Shown here piece after piece: positions 23,772 through 33,331 of a stretch of DNA of 64,000 nt. The stretch's first letter is position 1. Every line of letters begins with the position of its first letter. This stretch comes from Candidatus Gastranaerophilales bacterium. GTDB taxonomy: Bacteria > Cyanobacteriota > Vampirovibrionia > Gastranaerophilales > Gastranaerophilaceae. The stretch covers positions 186,001-250,000 of the forward strand of contig CALVEN010000002.1 in the NCBI GenBank assembly GCA_944326585.1. The letters run 5' to 3'. Position numbers and translations under genes: made by a program. The notes below the pieces were generated by a model that was not told the DNA's origin, ran no database searches, and saw only the letters and a program-made list of their open reading frames with translations.

Positions 23772-25505
23772 ATGCGGGTACAAAGTACGACATCGGATTT
23801 TATAACCTTTAGAGCAATCAGTTTGAACGAACGTGAAAAAGCTAAATCGGATAAATTAATATCCGAGCTTAATACTGCAAGAAATAAAGAACAGGTAAAA
23901 TCGAACTTGCTTAAAGTATTTGATAAACATATTCAAAATGAAGCAACACAAAAAGCAGGAGGACTGTATTACAGAGAAGATGTATTACAAAAAATGTATC
24001 TGGAATTTTTAGAGATAATTGAAAGCGGGAAACAATTTACAACCGAAACGCTGATTAATGTATTAAATACAATGAAACCGGATAAAAATGAGATAAAAGA
24101 AGTCCATCAGTTTGGTCGATCATCACTTAATGAAAGAATTCGAAATGACAGCAAACAAACTATAGAGGACAAAATAACCTATGATAAACTTCCTGTTTAT
24201 CTAAGACCGGCGACAGATAAAGAAAGAGAAAAATATCTTAAAAAAATAGAAGAGCTTGTAGATAAAGCAGAATTAACAGAACGAGAGAAAAAATTTTTGA
24301 AAGAAAAAATCAGCGGAAAAACATTCAAGCAAATAGCAAAAGAATATGACCGGGGTGAAACCTTAACCCAGCGCATAGTCCACAACGCTATAGCCAAAAT
24401 CCAAGATAAAAGCGGGGTATTACCCGAAATGTATAATGATTTTGCAGAAGCATTAATTTCAAAATATGAATTGAATATTCCAAAAGATGATATAAAAAAA
24501 GTTCTTCTTAATAATACCCACCTCTTGGCATATCCGCAAGATACCCTGTTGCAAAATACAGATGAGATTGCCAAATTACTTGTAATAGACACAAAATCTT
24601 GTGCTAAGATTGCAATAAAACGTCCTCAATTATTCTATACAAAACCGGAAACTTTAAAAAATACTATTACCAAAACAGCAATGCTGCTCGGAATTGACAT
24701 AAAGGCCTATACAAAGGCAGGATTAAGACGCCCTACAATATTTACTCAAAAGCCGGAAACTATAGTTAAAAATATAAAAGAAGCCTCGATGTTATTTAAA
24801 ATTGAACCCGAAATTTATACCTATGCCGCCTTAAGACAACCAATATTATTTGCCCAAAAGCCTCAGACAGCATTGAAAAATATAACCAGAACATCTATGT
24901 TGCTCAAAATAGAACCGATGAATTTTATAAATGCAGCATTAAAAACCCCTCAATTATTTAGTCAAAAACCTGAGACCATAGCCAAAAATATTATTGAAGG
25001 AGCAAAACTACTTAATATAGAGCCTGAGATATATACAAAGGCTGCCTTAAGACAACCTCCAATATTTGTTTTAAAACCGACAACTATAGCGGAAAGCATA
25101 AAAAGAACTGCAAATCTGCTTGAAATAGAACCAAAAAATTTTATAAAAACAGCACTAAAATATCCTCAATTATTTTGTCTAAAACCGGAAAGCATAGTTA
25201 AAAAAGTACGAATTATTCAATATTATAACAAAATTCAAAATAAAAATTTTAATAAAATTACGACATCTCTTCAGGCAGACAGCTACTTATATGAAAAAAT
25301 TTTAACTTATTTAGTCAAAAAAGCAGACGGATTAAGAAGTATAATAAACAGAAAGGAATTTAGAGAATATTTACGAAAAAACAACAAAACATATCATCTT
25401 GAAATTCCGGATAATGAATTGGCTAAAGAATTTATCCGATTTGCGGAAGAATTTGCGAAAAAAAACTTAGGGAAACAGATTTTTTATTTTAAAATAAAAA
25501 AATAA
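23772..25505 (+). CDS. sigma-region-4-like HTH fused to seven 36-residue helical repeats
   Basis: 577 aa; no named family recognised. Residues 10-15 carry the F-I-T-F-R-A N-terminal motif seen in other proteins here. Residues about 166-211 (ELTEREKKFLKEKISGKTF ... LTQRIVHNAIAKI) read as a sigma-70 region 4 type helix-turn-helix. Residues 249-500 are seven head-to-tail units of exactly 36 residues with consensus P-x-I/L-F-x-x-KP-E-T-I ... LL-x-I-x-P ... A-A-L-R/K; unit starts are 249, 285, 321, 357, 393, 429, 465. The layout recalls mTERF and TAL-type nucleic-acid-binding arrays without obvious identity to either. No signal peptide. Confidence 0.75.
   Translation: MRVQSTTSDFITFRAISLNEREKAKSDKLISELNTARNKEQVKSNLLKVFDKHIQNEATQKAGGLYYREDVLQKMYLEFLEIIESGKQFTTETLINVLNTMKPDKNEIKEVHQFGRSSLNERIRNDSKQTIEDKITYDKLPVYLRPATDKEREKYLKKIEELVDKAELTEREKKFLKEKISGKTFKQIAKEYDRGETLTQRIVHNAIAKIQDKSGVLPEMYNDFAEALISKYELNIPKDDIKKVLLNNTHLLAYPQDTLLQNTDEIAKLLVIDTKSCAKIAIKRPQLFYTKPETLKNTITKTAMLLGIDIKAYTKAGLRRPTIFTQKPETIVKNIKEASMLFKIEPEIYTYAALRQPILFAQKPQTALKNITRTSMLLKIEPMNFINAALKTPQLFSQKPETIAKNIIEGAKLLNIEPEIYTKAALRQPPIFVLKPTTIAESIKRTANLLEIEPKNFIKTALKYPQLFCLKPESIVKKVRIIQYYNKIQNKNFNKITTSLQADSYLYEKILTYLVKKADGLRSIINRKEFREYLRKNNKTYHLEIPDNELAKEFIRFAEEFAKKNLGKQIFYFKIKK
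24516..25271 (+). repeat. seven tandem 108-bp coding repeats (36 aa each)
   Basis: Encodes residues 249-500 of the preceding protein. The five central units (24624-25163) are the most alike; the first and last are degenerate. The unit length never varies, as expected for a solenoid. Confidence 0.8.
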
Positions 25506-25549
25506 AATTCTATTTGCAAAAAAATCAGGTGTACATTGCTAAATTTATT

Positions 25550-25855
25550 TTATAAATTTTTTTGTTTATTTAATCTGTTTATTTTTATTTCACGAATCAT
25601 TTGTTTTAGTTCATCTATGCGCGCTTCAAGCATATAAATTTTGTTATAATAATAATTACTTTCAGATACAGATAGGTGTTTACCGCCAAACATTCTATTC
25701 AGACTGTAAATTTCTATTTCCGTATTGTTAATATTTTCTTGCAGCACGGCAATTTTGGCAGTCTCTTCGTTTGTCAGCTTTAATATAGGACCTTTGTACT
25801 TTTTTAGAGGAATCATACCATTGAATGCAATTTGATTTGAAAACATTATATTCAT
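25550..25855 (-). CDS. small coiled-coil protein with N-terminal F-N-G motif
   Basis: 101 aa. N-terminus MNIMFSNQIAFNGMIPLKK holds the F-x-G motif at residues 11-13; residues about 30-95 are a charged coiled coil (ENINNTEIEIYSL, LEARIDELKQMIREIKINR). No signal peptide. It follows the metalloprotease-like gene by 10 bases and is likely cotranscribed with it. Function unknown. Confidence 0.6.
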   Translation of the reverse strand: MNIMFSNQIAFNGMIPLKKYKGPILKLTNEETAKIAVLQENINNTEIEIYSLNRMFGGKHLSVSESNYYYNKIYMLEARIDELKQMIREIKINRLNKQKNL

Positions 25856-25865
25856 AAAATTTACC

Positions 25866-26846
25866 TTATGTATTTTTATTAAGTCTTACGTCTACAATTT
25901 TGTCACGGACTTTATTACCGGTGAATGCAGCAAGTCCTGCAAAAATTGCCGTGCCAATATAGGTTGCGGCACCAAAGGCATTAGATTTGGCAACCTGTTT
26001 AACGATATTTTTCGGTAAGAATTCTTTGGCGAGCTTGTTACCTTTAACGGTTGCGATGATTTCTTCCGTAATAATCGGAATAAAACTTAATGTAACGAGT
26101 TTGCCTGCATTTTCTTTTATAAATGAGGTTGTTTTTTGCCAGATATTTACAGGCGGATTATCATCAGTACGTTTATTCGTCAATAATGCTACCATTATAG
26201 GAATTGCGCTGCCTACAAGTTGTACAGGAGTGCGCATTTTTTGTAAAATGTTACCTGCTTTTGAAAATTTGTTCAATGAATGACCAATTTCATGAAAACC
26301 GCTATATCCTATTTTTTTAGTATCCAATACGATTGTATTTATCGAAAGCATATTTCCTGCATTTTGTCCGTTAGCAAATGGGGCTGCTGCTTTTGAGAAA
26401 ATATTATGCAGTATTTTTCGAATCAGAGGACTTTTAGTTTCTGATATTTTTTTGTTAATCGGGCAGGCTTCAAATGATTTTTTAAGAAGATTTTCTACTT
26501 GACCTCTTACCGTATAAATTTTTTTCGAACCGTCTGCCACCGTAATAGTTGTGTCCGCTAATTTTGAGACATCAATAATTTTTACACCTTTATTGCTCAA
26601 ATTTGTTTTATCTAATGCTTTTTCTAATATTTCATCAATTTTGATTGCAGGATCGGGTTTTTGCGGAACCATCTTCATTAGTTTTTCATTTAAAGTACGA
26701 GAGTAAATTTGATTAACCAGCAGATTTGTAACGTCACCCCCCATATACGCCAACAGTCCTGTTCCAAGACCTATACGCTGGTTTCTGCTCTCATTATTTC
26801 GAGGTGTAACGGTATTTGTAGTATTTATCGGTAAGATTTGTACCAT
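25866..26846 (-). CDS. HExxH zinc-metalloprotease-like membrane protein
   Basis: 326 aa. His185-Glu-Ile-Gly-His189 in GYSGFHEIGHSLNKF is a zinc-protease motif; an Asp/Glu-containing ITEEIIATVKGNKLAKEFL further on may give the third ligand. Hydrophobic segments at about 205-222 and 290-310 suggest membrane insertion; residues 1-45 contain a weak one (LGTGLLAYMG). The start MVQILPINTTN resembles MHITPINN of the 52992 protein. I start at ATG 26846 (AAAAGGAGATATT) rather than 26888. Proteolysis is inferred from one motif. Confidence 0.62.
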   Translation of the reverse strand: MVQILPINTTNTVTPRNNESRNQRIGLGTGLLAYMGGDVTNLLVNQIYSRTLNEKLMKMVPQKPDPAIKIDEILEKALDKTNLSNKGVKIIDVSKLADTTITVADGSKKIYTVRGQVENLLKKSFEACPINKKISETKSPLIRKILHNIFSKAAAPFANGQNAGNMLSINTIVLDTKKIGYSGFHEIGHSLNKFSKAGNILQKMRTPVQLVGSAIPIMVALLTNKRTDDNPPVNIWQKTTSFIKENAGKLVTLSFIPIITEEIIATVKGNKLAKEFLPKNIVKQVAKSNAFGAATYIGTAIFAGLAAFTGNKVRDKIVDVRLNKNT

Positions 26847-26858
26847 AATATCTCCTTT

Positions 26859-26895
26859 TGACAATAATAATTCACGTGAATATTTCAAATTGTCA
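26859..26895. promoter_or_regulatory. palindromic operator-like site upstream of the metalloprotease-like gene
   Basis: A perfect 12-base palindrome, ATTCACGTGAAT (26870-26881), is framed by TGACAAT (26859-26865) and its complement ATTGTCA (26889-26895). It lies directly upstream of the AAAAGGAG site. It may be a repressor site or an mRNA hairpin. Confidence 0.45.
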
Positions 26896-26919
26896 TTATG
26901 TTAAAAAAAAGTTACAAAT

Positions 26920-27399
26920 TTATTTTTTAATGCTGCAGCGTTCAAGTTTTCTTACCAGACGTACAATTTTAGATTCTTTATCTGCAGTAATAGAATCCAC
27001 AAGGATAGTTGTGCAGCCTAAAAGTTTCCCGCATAATATATCCGTTAGCGGTCTGTCGCCGACAAGGGCACATTCATTAGCTTTTAAGTCATATTTTTGT
27101 AAAAATTCTTTTGCCGGTCCTGTTTGAGGTTTGCAGGCATTAAAAAGAAGCGGAAAATCCGAAATATTTTTTACTTTTTCAATATACTCAGGGTTTTTGT
27201 TGTTGGAAATTACCGCAATAAAAAAGTTTTCTTTTACCTTTTTCAGCCAGCCAAGCATTTCTTCTGTGTATGTGCCTGATTTTGATGCCATTATTGTACT
27301 GTCAAGATCAAAAAGCATAGCGCGAATCCCTGAATTTTTCAATTCTTCAAGATTAATGTCATAGATACTTTTCAAGTTATAATCAGGCTTTAGAAACAT
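26920..27399 (-). CDS. HAD-superfamily phosphatase, YqeG type
   Basis: 159 aa. HAD motif I is IRAMLFDLDSTIMASK, motif II VISNNKNPEY, motif III region CKPQTGPAKEF and motif IV ALVGDRPLTDILCGKLLG. This pattern with DLDST and GDRPLTDI is typical of the YqeG/HAD-IIIA group, which includes mitochondrial-type phosphatidylglycerophosphatases. The start overlaps the U32 stop by 17 bases, so both are translated from one mRNA. Confidence 0.85.
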   Translation of the reverse strand: MFLKPDYNLKSIYDINLEELKNSGIRAMLFDLDSTIMASKSGTYTEEMLGWLKKVKENFFIAVISNNKNPEYIEKVKNISDFPLLFNACKPQTGPAKEFLQKYDLKANECALVGDRPLTDILCGKLLGCTTILVDSITADKESKIVRLVRKLERCSIKK

Positions 27400-28627
27400 A
27401 TTCTTTTACTCCTATTGTACGTGCTAATGCGTATTTGTAATCCTCCGGTGCTTTTTCAAACCACAAATAAACATCGTCATTTGTATTGCCGAGGGGTTGT
27501 TCTTCTCCGTCTTTATTTTTAATTTCAAGAATTTTTGTAATGAATTGTTCGGTTGGTGTTATAATTTCGACTTCATCGTTTAAATGAATTTTATTTTTAA
27601 TTTTTACTAAATAGCTGTCATCTTGTTTCCCGTGAAATTCAAACAGAAAATCAGCGCCGGCAAGTCCTTTTGAAATATTATAGCTGTAGCTGTCTGGTGT
27701 ATTTTCCCCGAGTGCAAAGCCTGTTGTATAGCCGCGGTTGCCGACTTTTTGTAATTCTATAAAATACTTATGCATATCGGCATCAGGGTTTTGCCTTAAT
27801 TCATCAAGTGCATTCCTGTAAGTTTTTGCAACAGCGGAAACATAATAAAGGCTTTTTGTTCTGCCTTCAACTTTTAATGAATCGACACCAGCGTCAATAA
27901 GTTCTTTTAAGTGTTCAACAAGACATAAATCTTTAGGGCTTAAAATGTGTGAGCCTCTTTCGTCCTGATTAATTTCGTAATACTGATCCGGGCGGGTGCT
28001 TTCAACGAGTTTATAACTCCAGCGGCAGGGTTGAGAACAGTTGCCGTGGTTAGCTTTCCTTTCACCGTTTGTAAAATAATCACTCAAAAGGCATCTGCCG
28101 GAAAAAGACACACATTGTGATCCGTGGATAAAGCTTTCAAGTTCAATATCAGGAACCCGGCGGCGGATTTCCGCAATATCTTTAATTGCAAGTTCACGTG
28201 CAAGAATTACACGGCTTGCGCCAAAATCACGCCAGAATTTTACACTTTCGTAATTCAAAGTATTAGTTTGCGTGCTTATGTGAAGCGGAGTTTCCGGCAT
28301 GTATTTTTTAACAAGATTTATAACTCCGAAATCACTTACGATAACAGCATCAGGATTAGACTCTTTAAGCTTGTCGATTGATTTTTCCAGAAGCTCAATA
28401 TCGTTATTAAATGCAAAAATATTTAAAGTTAAATATGCTTTTGCGCCAAGACTGTGTGCCAAATCGACTGCGTTTTTGAGATTGTCAAGGGTTATAATTT
28501 CGCCCTTGCGCATTGCTCTGAGGCTAAAATCCACAATGCCTAAATATACGGCATTAGCACCGTAACGTATTGCATATTCCAGCTTTTCAAGATTGCCCGC
28601 CGGCATCAACAGTTCTACATCTCTCAT
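27383..28627 (-). CDS. peptidase U32 family protein (TrhP-type)
   Basis: 414 aa. Signature ELESFIHGSQCVSFSGRCLLS followed by HGNCSQPCRWSYKL gives the four conserved Cys. The N-terminal barrel has ELLMPAGNLEKLEYAIRYGA. Relatives are named peptidases but several act in tRNA or rRNA hydroxylation (TrhP, RlhA). No Shine-Dalgarno; TATCAT ends 6 bases before ATG 28627, so the unit with the YqeG-type gene is probably leaderless. Confidence 0.88.
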   Translation of the reverse strand: MRDVELLMPAGNLEKLEYAIRYGANAVYLGIVDFSLRAMRKGEIITLDNLKNAVDLAHSLGAKAYLTLNIFAFNNDIELLEKSIDKLKESNPDAVIVSDFGVINLVKKYMPETPLHISTQTNTLNYESVKFWRDFGASRVILARELAIKDIAEIRRRVPDIELESFIHGSQCVSFSGRCLLSDYFTNGERKANHGNCSQPCRWSYKLVESTRPDQYYEINQDERGSHILSPKDLCLVEHLKELIDAGVDSLKVEGRTKSLYYVSAVAKTYRNALDELRQNPDADMHKYFIELQKVGNRGYTTGFALGENTPDSYSYNISKGLAGADFLFEFHGKQDDSYLVKIKNKIHLNDEVEIITPTEQFITKILEIKNKDGEEQPLGNTNDDVYLWFEKAPEDYKYALARTIGVKEYVSKA

Positions 28628-28633
28628 ACCAGA

Positions 28634-28639
28634 ATGATA
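28634..28639 (-). promoter_or_regulatory. -10 box of a probable leaderless promoter (U32 gene)
   Basis: TATCAT on the minus strand ends 6 bases before ATG 28627; no ribosome site between. Confidence 0.4.
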
Positions 28640-28728
28640 CTCAAAAGGTGATAAATAATCAACCGATTAGGTGATGTTGTTTTTTGATTTATGTAGAAAA
28701 TAGAATATATAGAGATTGGAGAAAATAT

Positions 28729-28863
28729 ATGCAAACTATAGAAAACGCTGCAACTACAATAAAAGAAATCTGGCAATATCAACACCCCGTAATGCATACC
28801 TGGTTTTTGCTGAGCGCTGTGTCACTTTGTTCTATGTTTGCTGTTTTGTATTTTGTGATTTAA
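28729..28863 (+). CDS. small single-span membrane protein, 44 aa
   Basis: MQTIENAATTIKEIWQYQHP followed by one hydrophobic segment (TWFLLSAVSLCSMFAVLYFV). GATTGGAGAAAATAT precedes ATG 28729 at normal spacing, and a TAGAATA -10-like box lies upstream. Orphan gene between two minus-strand units. Unknown function. Confidence 0.6.
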   Translation: MQTIENAATTIKEIWQYQHPVMHTWFLLSAVSLCSMFAVLYFVI

Positions 28864-28897
28864 AAAATTTGATGTTGCAAAATAAATATTTATAATA

Positions 28898-29527
28898 CTA
28901 TTCTTCCATAGTATATTCATAATTCGGTTTATTTTTTACAGATTCATCATCTTTTGTTTTAAAACTCATTATAAAAATCTGGTCTTTTTTAATCTCCATT
29001 TCTTTGCCCTTATTTGCATAAGACAAAGGTGTGCTTTCATATAAAGAAACTGCAGCTGATTTTGCACGATTTCCCTGTTCGTTTTTAACCGCACCTTCGA
29101 CCAGTGCTACACCCGGGCCAAAGAATCCGTCGACAAGCTTGTTGCCTACAATTACTGCTCCTTGTTTTGCAACGGAACCTGCGCTTATACCGCTCATTGA
29201 ACTATATTTACCAACCATATTTTGGCTAATTCCGTAAGTTTGACCTTTTGATATATCGTGAAATTTAACCGGTACAAATGTAAATGTTGCATTGCGTTTA
29301 AGCCTTTTAGGTTCTGTAACATCAACAATTTTACCTTCTATTGTGCTGCCTGCTTTTATATAATAGTCATTATCAGTTACAAAATCTTCTACAATTTTGA
29401 CAGACCAAGTTTCCGGCGGATTTGCTGTCGTAAAATCCGACATCGCCTGAACTTTTACATTTTTAGCCATAACAGGCTGAAATCCAAATAAAATTACCGC
29501 TAAAAGAATTAATGTCTTCTTCATCAT
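28898..29527 (-). CDS. exported protein of unknown function, about 209 aa
   Basis: Signal peptide at the start (KKTLILLAVILFGFQPVMA). The mature part has beta-like stretches (IKAGSTIEGKIVDVTEPKRL) and a Gly/Ala-rich middle (GVALVEGAV). Resembles small periplasmic or outer-membrane-associated proteins but no family is named. Start at 29527 (or 29524), after AGTGAGG; the start lies just past the uvrA stop, so it is probably translated with uvrA. Confidence 0.7.
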   Translation of the reverse strand: MMKKTLILLAVILFGFQPVMAKNVKVQAMSDFTTANPPETWSVKIVEDFVTDNDYYIKAGSTIEGKIVDVTEPKRLKRNATFTFVPVKFHDISKGQTYGISQNMVGKYSSMSGISAGSVAKQGAVIVGNKLVDGFFGPGVALVEGAVKNEQGNRAKSAAVSLYESTPLSYANKGKEMEIKKDQIFIMSFKTKDDESVKNKPNYEYTMEE

Positions 29528-29531
29528 AACC

Positions 29532-32360
29532 TCACTTATCAAAAATTGCCTTCAAATATTGTCCTGTATAAGATTTTTTATTCTTTGCAACTTCACGCGG
29601 AGAACCGGTTGCAATAATTTCACCGCCGTTATTTCCTCCTTCAGGTCCCAAATCAATTATATAATCCGCAACCTTAATCAAATCCAGATTATGCTCAATT
29701 ATCAAAATAGTATTGCCTTGATCTGCAAGTCTTTGTAATATTTTTATTAATTTATCCAAATCTGCCCAGTGTAACCCTACTGACGGTTCATCCAGAAGAT
29801 ACAAAGTTTTGCCTGTAGCACGTTTATTAAGCTCGGACGCAAGTTTTATACGCTGGGCTTCACCGCCTGACAAAGTTGTTGCGCTCTGACCGAGTTTGAT
29901 ATAATCCAACCCCACGTCATTCAAGGTTTTAAGCTTATTTTTAATCGCAGGGATACTGTCAAAAAATTCCAGAGCTTCTTTAACACTCATTTCCAAAACA
30001 TCAGAAATGGTCTTTCCTTTATATTTAACTTCCAGAGTTTCCCTGTTGTAACGCTTGCCTTTACATACATCACATTTGACATAAACATCGGACAAAAAGT
30101 TCATCTCAATTTTCAAAAGTCCGTCGCCCTTGCAAGCTTCGCAGCGTCCGCCTTTTACGTTAAAACTAAATCTGCCGGGCTTGTAGCCTCTGACTTTTGC
30201 CTCGTTGGTTTTGGAATAAAGTTCTCTGATATGCGTGAAAACATCCGTGTACGTCGCCGGGTTTGACCTCGGAGTTCTGCCGATTGGAGATTGATCAATA
30301 TCAATTATTTTGTCAATATGTTCAAACCCCGTAATTTCATCTACGCCCTGCGGTTTTGGTTTGTTTCCTCTTAATTTATGAATTGCATATTCATAAATCA
30401 AATCCTGCATAAGAGTTGATTTGCCGGAGCCTGAAACACCCGTTAAAACAACAATTTTCCCGAGCGGAATATCAACGTCAATATTTTTAAGGTTATTCAA
30501 ATGTGCATTTTTAACATGCAAAAAGTGTCCGTTTCCTTCTCGAACTTTTTCAGGAATGGGAATAAATTTTTCACCGCTCAGGTACTTCCCTGTTATTGAG
30601 CGTTTAGCGGCAATAATATCTTCAACGGAACCCTGTGCGATGATTTCGCCGCCGTTAATTCCGGCTTTCGGACCTATATCTACAATATAATCGGCATTAC
30701 GTATTGTTTCCTCGTCATGCTCGACGACGACAAGAGTATTGCCGAGATTTCGGAGTTTTATAAGCGTTTTAATAAGTCTGTCATTATCTCTTTGATGAAG
30801 TCCTATTGAAGGTTCGTCAAGAACATATAAAACGCCCGAAAGCCCGCTGCCGATTTGGGTTGCAAGTCTTATTCTCTGAGCCTCGCCGCCGGACAATGTA
30901 CCTGCCATACGCGCAAGGTTTAGATATCCTAAGCCTACATCTTTCAAAAATCTCAAACGTGCTCTGATTTCATCCAAAATTTGTTTTGCAATTTGTATAT
31001 GATAATCCGATAAATCAAGATAAAGACTTTCTATAAAGTCGTACTCATCTTCAACAGACATAAGAGTAAATTCATAAATATTTTTATCTTTTATTGTTAC
31101 TGCGAGAGAAAACGGCTTTAATCTTGCACCTTTACATGCAGGACAAGGCGTTGTAATCATATATTTTTCAATTTCTTCTCTCCAGTATTCGGCAGTTGAT
31201 TCATTGTAACGCTTTTCAAGATACGGTATTACACCGATATGCCGGTGGTACTGAGTACAATAGCGTTTAGTTCCAAAACGTTTAACATGAAATGCAACAA
31301 GATCATCTCCGCCGTAGAGGATTATTTTCTGCTGTTCTTCGGACAATTCGCCAAAAGGCTTATTCATATCAATCCCGTAATGTGATGCAACGGATTTTAA
31401 AACATCATCATAATAGGTATTGGAAGTTTTTGACCACGGATATATTGCCCCGTCTGCAAGTGATTTGGTTTTATCCGGAACAATCAAATTCGGATCAATT
31501 ACAAAATCCGCACCCAAGCCAGCACATCTTTCGCATGCACCATAGGGATTGTTAAAAGAAAAGATTCTCGGGGCAAGTTCTTCAAAACTTAAATTACATT
31601 TCGGGCATGCCAGCTTTTCGCTGTAAATAACTTCTTTATCCCCGATAATATCGACAATTGCTATACCGTCGGCTTTCTTTAATGCTATTTGAACACTGTC
31701 CGCAATACGCGACTGAGCACTTTCTTTAACAACAATTCTGTCTACAACCACATGGATTGTATGTTTCTGGGTTTTATTTAATTTAATTTCATCCTCATCA
31801 AGATTATATATTTCACCGTCAACCTTAACTCTTACAAAACCTTCCTGCCTGAGTTCTTCAAATGTTGACTGGAATTCGCCTTTTTTGCCGCGGGCAATCG
31901 GCGCCAGAATTTGGATTTTAGTGCCTTCCGGAAGTTTCATAATACTATTTACGATTTCATCAAGCGACTGGGGTTTGATTTCCGCACCGCACTCGGGGCA
32001 ATGCGGAATTCCGACACGTGCGTATAAAAGTCTTAAATAATCATAAATTTCAGTGACCGTTCCGACGGTTGATCTGGGGTTGTTGCTTGTTGATTTTTGA
32101 TCAATTGAAATAGCAGGAGAAAGTCCGTCGATATATTCGACATTGGGTTTATCCATCTGCCCCAGAAACTGACGTGCATATGTTGAAAGACTTTCTATAT
32201 ATCTTCTTTGACCTTCCGCAAAAATTGTGTCAAAGGCAAGTGAACTTTTTCCGCTTCCTGAAACACCGGTAAACACAACAAGTTCGTTCTTCGGAATTTC
32301 CAGAGAAACATCTTTTAGATTATGTTCTTTTGCACCCTTAATTTTTATTGTGTCCCGCAT
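29532..32360 (-). CDS. uvrA: excinuclease ABC subunit A
   Basis: Damage-recognition ATPase of nucleotide excision repair. 942 aa. Two ABC modules with Walker [13 protein letters not shown] (residues about 32-43) and [12 protein letters not shown] (about 650), two signature motifs ([10 protein letters not shown]) and zinc-binding Cys clusters ([22 protein letters not shown] .. CDVCKGKRY). Full length. ATG 32360 has CATAAT 6 bases upstream and no Shine-Dalgarno. uvrB and uvrC are not in the window. Confidence 0.98.
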   Translation of the reverse strand: MRDTIKIKGAKEHNLKDVSLEIPKNELVVFTGVSGSGKSSLAFDTIFAEGQRRYIESLSTYARQFLGQMDKPNVEYIDGLSPAISIDQKSTSNNPRSTVGTVTEIYDYLRLLYARVGIPHCPECGAEIKPQSLDEIVNSIMKLPEGTKIQILAPIARGKKGEFQSTFEELRQEGFVRVKVDGEIYNLDEDEIKLNKTQKHTIHVVVDRIVVKESAQSRIADSVQIALKKADGIAIVDIIGDKEVIYSEKLACPKCNLSFEELAPRIFSFNNPYGACERCAGLGADFVIDPNLIVPDKTKSLADGAIYPWSKTSNTYYDDVLKSVASHYGIDMNKPFGELSEEQQKIILYGGDDLVAFHVKRFGTKRYCTQYHRHIGVIPYLEKRYNESTAEYWREEIEKYMITTPCPACKGARLKPFSLAVTIKDKNIYEFTLMSVEDEYDFIESLYLDLSDYHIQIAKQILDEIRARLRFLKDVGLGYLNLARMAGTLSGGEAQRIRLATQIGSGLSGVLYVLDEPSIGLHQRDNDRLIKTLIKLRNLGNTLVVVEHDEETIRNADYIVDIGPKAGINGGEIIAQGSVEDIIAAKRSITGKYLSGEKFIPIPEKVREGNGHFLHVKNAHLNNLKNIDVDIPLGKIVVLTGVSGSGKSTLMQDLIYEYAIHKLRGNKPKPQGVDEITGFEHIDKIIDIDQSPIGRTPRSNPATYTDVFTHIRELYSKTNEAKVRGYKPGRFSFNVKGGRCEACKGDGLLKIEMNFLSDVYVKCDVCKGKRYNRETLEVKYKGKTISDVLEMSVKEALEFFDSIPAIKNKLKTLNDVGLDYIKLGQSATTLSGGEAQRIKLASELNKRATGKTLYLLDEPSVGLHWADLDKLIKILQRLADQGNTILIIEHNLDLIKVADYIIDLGPEGGNNGGEIIATGSPREVAKNKKSYTGQYLKAIFDK

Positions 32361-32366
32361 ACCTGT

Positions 32367-32372
32367 ATTATG
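32367..32372 (-). promoter_or_regulatory. -10 box of a probable leaderless promoter (uvrA)
   Basis: CATAAT on the minus strand ends 6 bases before ATG 32360. Confidence 0.45.
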
Positions 32373-32402
32373 ACATGTAAAACAGGAATTTCAAACTATT
32401 TT

Positions 32403-33182
32403 TTAATATCCGTCATAGGTGGACGTTTCACCGTCAGATAAAATCTTACGATTATTAACAACGTCATTGCGGCCGGCCGTAACTGAAACATTTTCGGTAT
32501 ATTGACGCGTATTATTCGGGGTAATTCTGTAACGCTGGACAAGCACTCTGTCGGATTTATCATCACCGCTTATGTCTACCAGTGTATTTCTGCAGCCGTT
32601 TAAAGTATATTTGTCTTTTTTTACGGAACCCTGAATATAGGCATTTGATAGCCCTTCAAACATATATCCGTTATTATTTCTGTATATGGCGGCGTAATTT
32701 CTTGCCGCTTGCTCCGGAAATGTAACACTTGTTCCGTTTTTTAATACAACATTATAATAATCAACCCCTTCATCCTCGTATAATCCGACAAACTGTATAT
32801 CACGTTCATTAAATGCGACATTACCGACAGACACCGGAGAAACAGGCGTTGTATAAATGTTATTCATCGCAGTAACCGTTTGCAGATAATTCATCATAAT
32901 AGCTGTAGGCAGTATATAGTTATAATAAGGGTTATAATAGTAAACCGGCGGCACATAAGGGAACCATTGCGTTTCGGTTGTTTCGTTCATTAATTCGGAA
33001 GCTTCGGCTTTTGGCAGCACCGGAGGCGCTGCCGCCATTGCAAGAATTAATGCTGCAGTCGGAACAGATTTTCTGACACTTGTTAAAACTGCGTTGTTAT
33101 CATTTTTTTCGGTTTTCTTTGCAGAAAAATTGATATTATTTTTGTAACTAAATCCGGATACAGGTAAAACTTTCATACTCAT
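32403..33182 (-). CDS. lineage-specific protein with N-terminal F-S-A-K motif
   Basis: 259 aa. Residues 17-22 are INFSAK, the shared N-terminal motif. A hydrophobic stretch at about 42-56 (AALILAMAAAPPVLP) could be a late signal or membrane segment, followed by a Tyr/Pro/Asn-rich region (YVPPVYYYNPYYNYILP). The C-terminal half is beta-like. No family recognised. It is divergent from the 33332 gene, and both carry motif B. ATG 33182 follows AGGAGTATGAGT. Confidence 0.65.
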   Translation of the reverse strand: MSMKVLPVSGFSYKNNINFSAKKTEKNDNNAVLTSVRKSVPTAALILAMAAAPPVLPKAEASELMNETTETQWFPYVPPVYYYNPYYNYILPTAIMMNYLQTVTAMNNIYTTPVSPVSVGNVAFNERDIQFVGLYEDEGVDYYNVVLKNGTSVTFPEQAARNYAAIYRNNNGYMFEGLSNAYIQGSVKKDKYTLNGCRNTLVDISGDDKSDRVLVQRYRITPNNTRQYTENVSVTAGRNDVVNNRKILSDGETSTYDGY

Positions 33183-33210
33183 ACTCCTATTTATAAGTAT
33201 TAAAACATCA

Positions 33211-33298
33211 AAAAATATTTTTTGCTATATAATCTAAACAGAAATTTACAGGATTTTTGTTTGAAAAATAATTTTAATCACTAGCAAAAAATATTTTT
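33211..33298. promoter_or_regulatory. divergent promoter region with a perfect 17-bp inverted repeat (motif B twice)
   Basis: AAAAATATTTTTTGCTA (33211-33227) is the exact complement of TAGCAAAAAATATTTTT (33282-33298). In both directions five bases then TTTTAATA follow. Each copy lies 45-50 bases before a start codon (33182 minus, 33332 plus). Confidence 0.6.
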
Positions 33299-33331
33299 AC
33301 CGATTTTAATATAACAACAAGGAGAAAAAAC

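Noticed and set aside
26741-26750. C6 run as a fourth phase-variation tract
   Set aside because: Only six bases, inside a normal coding frame (M-G-G-D), too short to be hypermutable.
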